Part shown: piece after piece, positions 1-6,841 of the stretch
Layout of the letters: the number at the start of each line of letters is the position of its first letter
Position numbering within the stretch: position 1 is the first letter of the stretch
NCBI GenBank assembly: GCA_020027365.1
Contig: JAHRAJ010000013.1
Span: 1-29,031 of the forward strand
Reading direction: 5' to 3'
Source of the DNA: Cenarchaeum sp.
GTDB taxonomy: Archaea; Thermoproteota; Nitrososphaeria; Nitrososphaerales; Nitrosopumilaceae
DNA: 29,031 nucleotides
Notes under the pieces: generated by a model
Databases searched by the model: none
What the model was told of the DNA's origin: nothing
What the model saw: only the letters and a program-made list of their open reading frames with translations
Program-made: the position numbers and the translations under genes

Positions 1-67
1 CGCGCATGATGGCCGGGCAGCCCGGGGAAGATCACGCAGGCGCCGCGGCCCCTAGCGGCGGCGGATC
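1..67. repeat. left arm of a 67-bp perfect inverted repeat
   Basis: Bases 1-67 are the exact reverse complement of 420-486, checked base by base. The match stops on the inner side at 68/419. The outer limit cannot be seen because the arm begins at the window edge. The arms enclose 352 bp that hold one ORF. Confidence 0.95.
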
Positions 68-72
68 AGAGC

Positions 73-435
73 ATGGAGAATGCCTTTGCAACCGGCGCGG
101 GTCATTTTCTGGACTTGTTTGACGTGGATGTGCGGCTGGTTTATGGCGGCGGGGCGGGCGGCGGGGCGGAAGGGGGGGAGGGGGGGAATGGCGAACATGC
201 CGCGGTTGTCCGTGGGTTTGAGTACAAGGACTGCCGGGTTACCGACTATGTGGTCAGGACGGCCGGGGACAAGGAGGAGGCATACTTCAAGGGGTTTGCA
301 CACACAAACACGTTTGACTTTGAGTGCGCGGGGTACCGCCCGTATGATCCCGTGTATGATGCGCTGTTTGAGGTCCACCGCCCGGATTTGTTCAGCTCCA
401 TCGACTATGAGCACGGGCAGATCCGCCGCCGCTAG
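73..435 (+). CDS. small conserved-looking protein of unknown function, enclosed by inverted repeats
   Basis: This is a 120-residue ORF starting at ATG 73; no other ATG, GTG or TTG lies in frame between the upstream stop at 7-9 and this codon. I do not recognise the function. The C-terminal two thirds (from about residue 45, VVRGFEYKDC onward) look like real soluble protein, with mixed acidic, aromatic and basic residues and segments such as DYVVRT and FDFECAGYRP. A Gly/Ala/Glu-rich stretch at residues 25-41 interrupts the N-terminal part (FLDLFDVDVRLVYGG). No signal peptide or membrane segment is seen. The stop lies inside the right repeat arm, so the terminal IRRR comes from repeat sequence. 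The antisense ORF 52-414 also ends in IRRR because of the arm symmetry and is probably a shadow. It lies before pstC but is separated by the pst promoter. Confidence 0.55.
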   Translation: MENAFATGAGHFLDLFDVDVRLVYGGGAGGGAEGGEGGNGEHAAVVRGFEYKDCRVTDYVVRTAGDKEEAYFKGFAHTNTFDFECAGYRPYDPVYDALFEVHRPDLFSSIDYEHGQIRRR

Positions 436-486
436 GGGCCGCGGCGCCTGCGTGATCTTCCCCGGGCTGCCCGGCCATCATGCGCG
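420..486. repeat. right arm of a 67-bp perfect inverted repeat
   Basis: Reverse complement of 1-67 without a mismatch. This arm contains the last codons and the TAG stop of the 73-435 ORF, then about 50 bp of GC-rich flank. It ends shortly before the TATA-like sequence of the pst operon. Confidence 0.95.
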
Positions 487-499
487 CCGGCCGGCCTGA

Positions 500-508
500 T
501 CTATATAG
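500..508 (+). promoter_or_regulatory. TATA box of the pst operon
   Basis: TCTATATAG is a strong archaeal TATA-like element. It would start transcription near 530, about 40 nt before ATG 572. A weaker AT element at 541-549 (CCTAGATAA) sits 26-27 nt before that ATG and could give a leaderless message instead. Confidence 0.55.
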
Positions 509-571
509 TTGTACGTGGATGTCGTAAACTATGATCAAACCCTAGATAACCGCCGATCGACGCGGTATCGT

Positions 572-1606
572 ATGAAGGCGCCACGATCCCCCGAGCCGGC
601 ATCATCACCGCCGACGCAGCCGCCGCGATCACCGGCTCCGCGATCGCACGTTGGCGTGGGACGGCGCGGCCCGCTGGCCGACCGGGTATTCCGGATGGGC
701 TCTATGGTGGCCGGCGCGTTTGTGCTGGTGATGATAGTGCTCATGGTGTTTCAGCTGGCCACCGAGTCGTGGCCGATCTGGGAGGAGGACGGCCTCTCGT
801 TTGTCATAAAGACCGACTGGAACGCCGTCGAGGGGCGCGAGTCGTATGGCGCGCTGCCGTACATATTCGGGACGCTTGCCACGGCCGGGCTGGCCATGGC
901 CATTGGGATACCCGTGAGTTTGGGCATTGCGATGTTTCTGTCCGACGCGCCCCAGCGGATTGCGGCCCCGCTGGGGTTTGTAGTGGAGCTGCTGGCCGCG
1001 GTCCCAAGCGTGATCTATGGGCTGTGGGGGCTGTTTATATTCCGGGGGTTTTTCCGCGACCACCTTGAGATGCCGCTGTACCGGGCGCTGGGCGACCACG
1101 TGTGGTTTCTAGACTCGCGCCCGTTTGGCCTTGACATACTGACGGCCAGCGTGATTCTGGCCATCATGATAATCCCGACCGTGTCGGCCGTCTCGCGCGA
1201 GATTATGAGGGCGGTACCGCAGCAGCAAAAGGAGGCCGCGTACATGCTGGGGGCCACTAGGTGGGAGATGTTCAGACTGGCCGTGTTTCCGTATTCCAAG
1301 ACCGGGCTGGTGGGGGCCTCGATACTGGGGCTTGGAAGGGCGGTCGGTGAGACGATGGCCGTCACGATGCTGATTGGCAATGCCGTCGGCGAGCGTGCCA
1401 TAGTGGACACGCTGTTTAGCCCGGCCCAGTCTATTGCCAGCATACTGGCAAACGAGTTTGCCGAGGCCACCCCCGGCTCGCTGCAGGTCCCGGCACTCAT
1501 CGGGCTGGCGCTGATACTGCTCGGGCTGGCAATGTCGATCAACGTGGTGGCCCACGTGCTGGTGACTAGGATGCTAAAGGTGAGGGAGGGGGCGATAAAC
1601 AATTGA
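572..1606 (+). CDS. pstC: phosphate ABC transporter permease PstC
   Basis: This is one of the two membrane subunits of the high-affinity phosphate importer. A Pro/Arg-rich cytoplasmic N-terminus of about 40 residues precedes the first membrane helix (MVAGAFVLVMIVLMVF); further hydrophobic helices follow in the usual PstC order. The EAA loop that docks with the ATPase is clear near residues 223-250 (EAAYMLGATRWEMF, then GLGRAVGETMAV). At 344 residues it is close to family length once the start is set at ATG 572. An in-frame TTG at 509 was rejected because it abuts the TATA box. The stop codon TGA overlaps the TTG start of pstA. Transcription is probably phosphate-responsive, but no recognisable operator was found. 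Confidence 0.93.
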   Translation: MKAPRSPEPASSPPTQPPRSPAPRSHVGVGRRGPLADRVFRMGSMVAGAFVLVMIVLMVFQLATESWPIWEEDGLSFVIKTDWNAVEGRESYGALPYIFGTLATAGLAMAIGIPVSLGIAMFLSDAPQRIAAPLGFVVELLAAVPSVIYGLWGLFIFRGFFRDHLEMPLYRALGDHVWFLDSRPFGLDILTASVILAIMIIPTVSAVSREIMRAVPQQQKEAAYMLGATRWEMFRLAVFPYSKTGLVGASILGLGRAVGETMAVTMLIGNAVGERAIVDTLFSPAQSIASILANEFAEATPGSLQVPALIGLALILLGLAMSINVVAHVLVTRMLKVREGAINN

Positions 1607-2538
1607 AGGAGACGGCCCACGAGCGGCGGCAGTTTTACCGCTCGCTGTTCAGGCAGAATGTCAGGAGGAGGCTGGTGGTCGACAAGGCGGTCCGGTGCGC
1701 GGTGTTTGCCGCCGTCGTGGTAGCCATAGTGCCGCTGGGGAGCATCCTGTTCGAGGTGGTGCGCAACGGCGCGGCCGCGCTGAGCGTGGAGTTTATCACG
1801 GCGGTTCCCGGCGCGGTGGGGAGCGGGGAGGGCGGGATCGGGCCTGCCATACAGGGGACGTTCATCGTGGTCGGGCTGGCCAGCCTGATTGGGGTGCCGA
1901 TCGGGATGATGTCCGGGGTGTTTCTGGCCGAGTTTGGAGACAACCGGCTTGCGCGCCTGGTGAGGTTTTTCAACGACGTATTCATGGAGTTTCCGTCCAT
2001 CGTGATTGGAATATTCGCGTTTTTGCTGATCGTCCTGGTGCTCGGACACTTTTCAATCTGGGCCGGCGCCTTTGCGCTGGCGCTCATCATGTTTCCGATA
2101 GTAACGCGCACCACCGAAGAGTCCCTCAAGATGGTCCCGTACACGTACCGCGAGGCGGGGGTGGCGCTGGGGCTGCAGAGGTGGGTGATAACCACCCGGA
2201 TTGTAATGTCTGCGGCCAAGAGCGGCATGCTCACGGGGGTGCTGCTGGCGGTGTCGCGCATAAGCGGAGAGACCGCCCCCCTGCTGTTTACGGTGCTGGG
2301 CAGCAGCCAGTTTTTTGGCGGGTTTGACGTGCCGATGGACGCGCTGCCGTTGCGGATATGGACGATGTCGCTGCTGCCATATGACGGGGCACAGCTGCAC
2401 GGCTGGGGCGCGGCGCTGGTGCTGATCATCATGATAATGGCGATCAACCTGTCGGTGCGGTACTTTGTGCTGGGGGACGGCTCGGGGTTTGGGGCCAGGG
2501 GCAGAATGGTTTTTCTTAGGGCCATGGGGAGGCGGTGA
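1603..2538 (+). CDS. pstA: phosphate ABC transporter permease PstA
   Basis: This is the second membrane subunit of the Pst importer and pairs with PstC. At 311 residues it has about six hydrophobic segments. An EAA-type loop is visible ([19 protein letters not shown], then [18 protein letters not shown]). The start is TTG 1603, whose last bases overlap the pstC stop (TTGA). The purine-rich stretch GGTGAGGGAGGGG just upstream supplies a ribosome binding site. The TGA stop overlaps the ATG of pstB, so translation is probably coupled along the operon. The C-terminus ends in a basic tail ([12 protein letters not shown]). Confidence 0.93.
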   Translation: MKETAHERRQFYRSLFRQNVRRRLVVDKAVRCAVFAAVVVAIVPLGSILFEVVRNGAAALSVEFITAVPGAVGSGEGGIGPAIQGTFIVVGLASLIGVPIGMMSGVFLAEFGDNRLARLVRFFNDVFMEFPSIVIGIFAFLLIVLVLGHFSIWAGAFALALIMFPIVTRTTEESLKMVPYTYREAGVALGLQRWVITTRIVMSAAKSGMLTGVLLAVSRISGETAPLLFTVLGSSQFFGGFDVPMDALPLRIWTMSLLPYDGAQLHGWGAALVLIIMIMAINLSVRYFVLGDGSGFGARGRMVFLRAMGRR

Positions 2539-3461
2539 TGACGATGACGACTGCGACGACGGCGGCGGATATGGTTGATGCCTCCGGCAACGATGCGGAC
2601 GCGGCGGCACGGGCGCCGCCGTCGGAACGGGACCAAACCCGGGGCGCCGCACCCGGGGGCCTGCACGCCGCAGAGTCGGCCCCCGGCGCCGACGGCGCGG
2701 ATGCCGGATACAAGATGGTGGTCGAGAATGTCACCGTCTCGTACGGGGGAGTCCCCGCGGTAAAGGACGTCACCATGAGGTTTCGGGAGCGCTCGGTGAC
2801 CGCGCTGATCGGCCCGTCGGGGTGCGGCAAGACAACCCTGCTGAGGTGCCTCAACCGCATGCATGACATGACAAAGAACGCGCGGGTGGACGGACGAGTG
2901 ATGATAGACGGGACGGACCTGTACTCGCGCAGCATAGATCCGATATACCACCGCCGCAAGGTCGGCATGGTGTTCCAAAAGCCAAACCCGTTTCCCACGA
3001 TGTCCGTGTTTGACAACGTCACGGCCGGGCTGAGGCTCAACGGCGTGCGCGACAAAAGGGTGCTGGAGGAGATTGCCGAAGACTCGCTGAGGCTGGCCTA
3101 CCTGTGGGACGAGGTAAGGGACGGCCTGAAGAGGCCCGCAATCGAGCTGTCCGGCGGCCAGCAGCAGCGGCTGTGCATAGCAAGGGCGCTGGCAATCCAG
3201 CCCGAGGTGTTGCTGATGGACGAGCCCGCGTCCGCGCTAGACCCCATAGCAACGCAGAAGATCGAGGAGACCATCACGGAGCTAAAGCGCGACTTTACAA
3301 TCGTGATCGTCACGCATAACATGCAGCAGGCGGTCCGCGTGTCCGATTATACCGGGTTTATGTACATGGGCGATCTGATCGAGTTTCGGGAGACCAAAAA
3401 GCTGTTCACGGATCCCAAGCACGAGCTTACCTCAAAGTACGTCCAGGGGCAGTTTGGGTGA
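2538..3461 (+). CDS. pstB: phosphate ABC transporter ATPase PstB
   Basis: This ATPase powers phosphate import by PstC-PstA. Walker A is GPSGCGKT at residues 92-99, followed by the Q-loop ([10 protein letters not shown]), the ABC signature LSGGQQQR, Walker B with the D-loop ([12 protein letters not shown]) and the switch histidine (THNMQQA). The NPFP stretch after the Q-loop is typical of PstB. The start ATG 2538 overlaps the pstA TGA; a GTG directly before it would add one residue. The unusual part is an Ala/Asp/Pro-rich N-terminus of about 58 residues before the ABC fold (which begins at [13 protein letters not shown]). It has no counterpart in ordinary PstB proteins of about 250 residues and may be a disordered extension. 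An internal ATG at that point is a possible alternative start. Confidence 0.94.
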   Translation: MTMTTATTAADMVDASGNDADAAARAPPSERDQTRGAAPGGLHAAESAPGADGADAGYKMVVENVTVSYGGVPAVKDVTMRFRERSVTALIGPSGCGKTTLLRCLNRMHDMTKNARVDGRVMIDGTDLYSRSIDPIYHRRKVGMVFQKPNPFPTMSVFDNVTAGLRLNGVRDKRVLEEIAEDSLRLAYLWDEVRDGLKRPAIELSGGQQQRLCIARALAIQPEVLLMDEPASALDPIATQKIEETITELKRDFTIVIVTHNMQQAVRVSDYTGFMYMGDLIEFRETKKLFTDPKHELTSKYVQGQFG

Positions 3462-3465
3462 TGTG

Positions 3466-4131
3466 ATGGCGAGGCTTATCGACGAGCCTTTGGAGCGGCT
3501 GTCGTACATAATGGCCGAGATGGGCGACATGGTGACCGAGTCGATCTCGCTTGCGATCGACTCGTATCTGGACGGGACCAACACAAAGGACAGGGTCCAT
3601 GTGATATCCGACGCCATACGTGAAAAGTACTTTGAGGTCGAGGATCTGACCTTTGACATGCTTCTCAAGTTCCAGCCCGTCGCCGACGACTTTCGGCTCA
3701 TCCGGTCGTCCACCGAGATCTCGTACGCGTTTGCACGGTTTGGGAGGTATGCGTATGACATCACGCAGGTCCGCGACTCGTTTGGCGACATATCGGGGTG
3801 CAAAAACGCGTCGCTTGTAGAGTCGTCCAAAAAGGTAAAGCACATGATAAGGGAGGCCGTGCTGTCCTTTGCCGAGATGGACGTGCGCAAGGCGGTAAAG
3901 ATCCGCGAGGACGAGGCGTTCATCGACAAGATTTACCGCGACAGGCTGCCCAAGCTGATAGAGTCGCACGACACAAAGTGCGCCCTTGCCGAGGCGCTGC
4001 TGCTGCGGTATATGGAGCGGATTGGCGACCATGCGGTGTTTATGAGCGATGCGATAAACTATATCGTCACGGGAAAGCACAGGCCCAGCCAGGCCAGGAT
4101 TGACTCGCACACCAGGCCCCGCAGGCCGTGA
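3466..4131 (+). CDS. phoU: PhoU phosphate-signalling regulator
   Basis: PhoU proteins bind metal and restrain the Pst transporter and phosphate signalling when phosphate is ample. The 221-residue protein is all-helical in appearance, with two PhoU-type three-helix repeats: residues about 1-100 (ERLSYIMAEMGDMVTESISLAIDS) and the second half ending LLLRYMERIGDHAVFMSDAINYIVTG. The E-R-x-G-D-H motif near the C-terminus is the family metal-site signature. The start ATG 3466 lies just after the pstB stop; GTG 3463 is adjacent and TTG 3454 would overlap pstB. It ends the pst operon. A basic, unstructured tail (RPSQARIDSHTRPRRP) closes the protein. Confidence 0.92.
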   Translation: MARLIDEPLERLSYIMAEMGDMVTESISLAIDSYLDGTNTKDRVHVISDAIREKYFEVEDLTFDMLLKFQPVADDFRLIRSSTEISYAFARFGRYAYDITQVRDSFGDISGCKNASLVESSKKVKHMIREAVLSFAEMDVRKAVKIREDEAFIDKIYRDRLPKLIESHDTKCALAEALLLRYMERIGDHAVFMSDAINYIVTGKHRPSQARIDSHTRPRRP

Positions 4132-4443
4132 TGTGTCTGGCTGGCGTGCGCGTGCGCACGTTTGTGCATGTGGGGGCGGCGGCGGCGGGGCCGCCCTGCG
4201 CGGGCGCCGTCATCTGCAGCACGCGTATCAAGATCCGTCGACGGGTTTTTTGCAGTGACGCGGATCTGCGGCGTAGGGTTGCCGCATGTTGGCCGCATCG
4301 CGGCAGGATGGCTGCCGTAAACTTGGCAAATTAAGGCCGCCGGCCGCCGGCGTCGGAACGGGGCGTCCTTGGCTGACATTTGACGTGCGTGACCGGCGGC
4401 CGGTCCGACGCCGCTGACGGCGGGGGCGGATCAACATGTGTGT
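4132..4443. other. noncoding region between phoU and sbtA
   Basis: About 310 bp without a convincing gene; the 4128-4334 reading frame gives an Arg/Ala/Cys-rich peptide with no protein character. It holds short GC palindromes (for example GTGCGCAC near 4149), a T6 run at 4246-4251, and two GC-rich modules at 4340-4357 and 4393-4413 that share complementary pieces: 4340-4350 with 4393-4403, and 4348-4357 with 4404-4413. Confidence 0.6.
4246..4251 (+). terminator. oligo-T candidate terminator after the pst operon
   Basis: Six T residues follow CGACGGG about 115 nt after the phoU stop. Archaeal RNA polymerase terminates at oligo-T runs; this is the only such run on the plus strand between phoU and the sbtA promoter. 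No strong hairpin is required. Confidence 0.3.
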
Positions 4444-4451
4444 CTATATAT
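4444..4451 (+). promoter_or_regulatory. TATA box of sbtA
   Basis: CTATATAT is centred about 26 nt before ATG 4474, predicting a leaderless transcript. This is why the upstream in-frame ATG at 4438 was not taken as the start. Confidence 0.7.
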
Positions 4452-4473
4452 GCCGTTTTTTCCGGGTTGGTCA

Positions 4474-5580
4474 ATGGACATTCTGGGCCTGATACAGGCA
4501 AACATCCTCACGCCGATCGTGCTGTTCTTTATACTGGGGGTTGTGGCGGCGCGGATAAAGTCTGATCTGCGCATACCCGACGCGGTGTCGGAGTTTTTAC
4601 CGATATACCTGCTGGCGGCGATCGGGCTGCACGGCGGGATTGAGATGCGCGAGACCGGGTTTGAGGCCATGCTGGTGCCGATGCTTGTCGCGATAGGGCT
4701 GTCGCTGCTGTTCACGATGAACCATTACCACATCCTGCGCCGTCTGGGCGGGTTTAACCTGTTTGACTCGTATGCGCTGGCGTCCACATACGGGGCGGTC
4801 GGGGCGGTGACATTCTCGGTCGGGCTGTCGTTTCTGCGAAACCAGGGGGTGACGTCAGAGGGGTATCTTGCGGCGATTCTGGCCACGCTGGAGCCTGCGG
4901 CGTTTATCCTGGCCATATTCATGACAAACATGGCCGCCGCCAAGCAGCGCAAGCGGAGGCGGCCTGCGGGGATTGAAGGCGGCGGGGCCGGCGGCAATAC
5001 CACTGATGATCTGGGGGTGTCGGGGGGCCGGCGGCAGCAGGCCGGGATGTCCCATGTCTTGCGGGAGTCGCTGACCGGCAAGGCCATTGTCATACTGCTT
5101 GGGGGGATTGTGATTGGATACCTGATAGGGAAAGAGGGCTTTGCCCCGATCGAGGTTGTATTTGAGGGGATGTTTGTGGGCGCGATCGTGATATTCCTGC
5201 TGGAGATGGGGGTCATCGCAGGCAAGAGGCTTGATGATGTGCGGGAGGTCGGCGCGTTTTTGATCGCGTTTTCCGTGGCGATACCCACACTCAACGGCAT
5301 GATCGGGGTGCTGGTGGCGACCGCGCTGGGGTTGAGCGTGGGGGGTGCCGTGATGTTTGGGCTGCTGCTTGCAAGTGCCTCGTTCATAGCCGCCCCGGCG
5401 GTGCTGCGCAATGCCATCCCCCAGGCAAAGCCCAGCTTGTATATCACGTCGGCGCTTGGGATAACGTTCCCGTACAACATCATTGCGTTGCTGCCCATGA
5501 TGTTCGTGGTGTCGTCGGCGGTGCACGATGTGCAGGGATCAATAGACTTAATGGGGTATCTGTCCGGGCTGTTTACATGA
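4474..5580 (+). CDS. sbtA: SbtA-family sodium-dependent bicarbonate permease
   Basis: SbtA proteins import bicarbonate with sodium. The 368-residue sequence begins ANILTPIVLFFILGVVAARI, and FLPIYLLAAIGLHGGIEM follows; both resemble the SbtA (Sbt_1, formerly DUF897) N-terminus. Two sets of about five membrane helices are separated by a hydrophilic loop near residues 150-195 (KQRKRRRPAG, then a Gly-rich stretch), matching the two inverted halves of the family. Each half carries small-residue helices such as GAVGAVTFSVGLSFL and FIAAPAVLRNAIP. The stop overlaps the ATG of the SbtB-like gene, which strongly supports the assignment. Substrate is inferred from family and neighbour; no measured specificity is implied. 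Its own TATA box separates it from the pst operon. Confidence 0.85.
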   Translation: MDILGLIQANILTPIVLFFILGVVAARIKSDLRIPDAVSEFLPIYLLAAIGLHGGIEMRETGFEAMLVPMLVAIGLSLLFTMNHYHILRRLGGFNLFDSYALASTYGAVGAVTFSVGLSFLRNQGVTSEGYLAAILATLEPAAFILAIFMTNMAAAKQRKRRRPAGIEGGGAGGNTTDDLGVSGGRRQQAGMSHVLRESLTGKAIVILLGGIVIGYLIGKEGFAPIEVVFEGMFVGAIVIFLLEMGVIAGKRLDDVREVGAFLIAFSVAIPTLNGMIGVLVATALGLSVGGAVMFGLLLASASFIAAPAVLRNAIPQAKPSLYITSALGITFPYNIIALLPMMFVVSSAVHDVQGSIDLMGYLSGLFT

Positions 5581-5882
5581 GGCTGTTTCCTGCAAAGCTG
5601 CTGATGGTCACGTGCGAGGTGCTGGCAAAGCCCGGCGTGGTCGGGATACTGGACAAGCACGGTGTCTCGGGGTATACGTCGTATGAGGTGGACGGGCGTG
5701 GCTCGCGGGGGACGCGCGGGCAGGGGCTGTCGGGTGACCGCAATGTCAGGATTGACGTGGTGCTTTCGGAGGCAAGGTGCGGGGACGTGGTGGAGGAGCT
5801 GGCGCGCACCATGTTTTCTGACTATGCCATGATTGTAAACGTGTGCGACACGGGGGTGGTCCGCCCCGAAAAGTTTTCCTGA
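5577..5882 (+). CDS. sbtB: SbtB-like PII-family regulator of the bicarbonate permease
   Basis: SbtB is a small trimeric PII-like protein that binds adenine nucleotides and regulates SbtA through its T-loop. The 101-residue protein has the ferredoxin-like PII pattern: beta1 MRLFPAKLLMVTCEV, a helix, GVSGYTSYEV entering a T-loop with GRGSRGTRGQGLSG, then beta strand VRIDVVLSE, helix CGDVVEELARTMF and a last strand YAMIVNVCDTGVV. The GSR and following Arg/Gly residues resemble the SbtB T-loop. The C-terminus stops at RPEKFS; I see no CGPxGC-type disulfide loop that some cyanobacterial SbtB proteins carry. The ATG overlaps the sbtA TGA by four bases, so the pair is translationally coupled. Confidence 0.8.
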   Translation: MRLFPAKLLMVTCEVLAKPGVVGILDKHGVSGYTSYEVDGRGSRGTRGQGLSGDRNVRIDVVLSEARCGDVVEELARTMFSDYAMIVNVCDTGVVRPEKFS

Positions 5883-5899
5883 TGTGTCGTGGAGGGTGA

Positions 5900-6637
5900 T
5901 TGGGCGTGGGTGATGGCGGCAGCGGCGGGAGACGTCCCGTTGCACGGCATGCCCGGATTTTTGCGGCGGAGCTTGTGGGAACGTTTGTCGTGGTCGTATG
6001 CGCGACCGGTTCTGTGGTTCTTGATGCGGGGATGGGCGGCGTGCTGGGGGTCCCGTTTGCGGCGCTTGCCGCCTTTGGCGGCGTGGCGGCGGGCGTGTAC
6101 ATGTTTGGCGGTACGTCGATGGCGCACTTTAACCCGGCCGTCACGGTTGGGTATTATGCGGCCGGTTTTATAACGCGTGTACAGGTGGCATATTATTTTG
6201 CGGCCGAGATTGCGGGGGCCATGCTGGGATCCCTGTTTGTGATGCACGTGGTGGGGGACGGCGCCGGGCTGGGCGCAAACGTGCCGGGCCACGGTGTCTT
6301 TGGCGTGGGGGAGATGTTTGGCGCCGAGGTGCTGGCCACCGCGATGCTGATGGCCGTCATATTCGCAGTCGTGCATACGCGCGGACTGGGAGGGCTTGGC
6401 GGGGTGGCCATCGGCGGGATTGTTGGGATTGACATCCTGCTGTTCTCGCACGTGTCTGGCGCATCCATGAATCCCGCACGGGCCTTGTCGCCGGCATTGC
6501 TGTCTGGGACCACCGGGGATCTGTGGCTGTATTGGAGCGCCACGTTTGTGGGTGCCGTCATTACTGCCGCCATCGTGGTGCTGGTGGTTGGCAGGGGCCG
6601 AGGGCCCGCACGTGCGGCGGCGCGCGGCCGGGGGTGA
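5900..6637 (+). CDS. MIP-family channel (aquaporin or glycerol-facilitator type)
   Basis: Membrane channel for water or small neutral solutes. The 245-residue sequence has six hydrophobic helices and both half-helix signatures: HFNPAVTVG in the first half and GASMNPARALSPAL in the second. Helix 1 (RIFAAELVGTFVVVVCATGSVV) carries the conserved AE. The start is uncertain: TTG 5900 has GGAGGG at 5891-5896 four bases upstream, and GTG 5906 is an alternative. It starts 17 nt after the SbtB-like gene, so it is probably in the same operon, which hints at a link to inorganic carbon or ammonia/water balance; that is inference. A Gly/Arg-rich tail follows helix 6. Selectivity cannot be told from sequence alone. 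Confidence 0.87.
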   Translation: MGVGDGGSGGRRPVARHARIFAAELVGTFVVVVCATGSVVLDAGMGGVLGVPFAALAAFGGVAAGVYMFGGTSMAHFNPAVTVGYYAAGFITRVQVAYYFAAEIAGAMLGSLFVMHVVGDGAGLGANVPGHGVFGVGEMFGAEVLATAMLMAVIFAVVHTRGLGGLGGVAIGGIVGIDILLFSHVSGASMNPARALSPALLSGTTGDLWLYWSATFVGAVITAAIVVLVVGRGRGPARAAARGRG

Positions 6638-6761
6638 TGGTGGGGGATGGGGAGGCGGTGGCGGATTGTCAGGATGGGGCGCGGGCGTACGGGGCGGGGT
6701 GGCGGCAGTGGCGGCCGCCCCAAATACGCGCGACGGGTTTGGCGGACCGCCTATTCATCGG

Positions 6762-6769
6762 TATAAAAG
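6762..6769 (+). promoter_or_regulatory. TATA-like element upstream of hemL (distal)
   Basis: TATAAAAG, about 75 nt before the hemL start, would begin transcription near 6790. A second AT element at 6811-6819 (AATAATAAA) is centred about 27 nt before GTG 6842 and could give a leaderless message. Either or both may drive the hemL-hemC-cobA-hemD operon. Confidence 0.5.
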
Positions 6770-6841
6770 GGCGGGAACCGTGTTTTGCCGCCGTAATCAA
6801 TACGCCTAGGAATAATAAAGAGCACGCGGTTGCCCGCGGTG

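Noticed and set aside
52..414. 120-residue ORF on the minus strand inside the inverted repeat
   Set aside because: It is the mirror of the plus ORF and shares its repeat-encoded end. Its composition (many Val, Arg and Pro clusters) is typical of an antisense shadow in GC-rich DNA.
509..571. TTG 509 as the start of PstC
   Set aside because: It directly follows the TATA box, so it would lie upstream of the transcript start; the extra 21 residues have no family counterpart.
1635..2978. 447-residue minus-strand ORF across pstA and the start of pstB
   Set aside because: It lies antisense to two genes with strong family motifs; the product is Arg/Ser/Pro-rich and shows no domain.
4128..4334. 68-residue ORF after phoU
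   Set aside because: Arg/Ala/Cys-rich, no motif, no ribosome binding site or promoter of its own.
4725..5945. 406-residue minus-strand ORF across sbtA and sbtB
   Set aside because: Antisense to two overlapping genes with good family matches; no recognisable domain.
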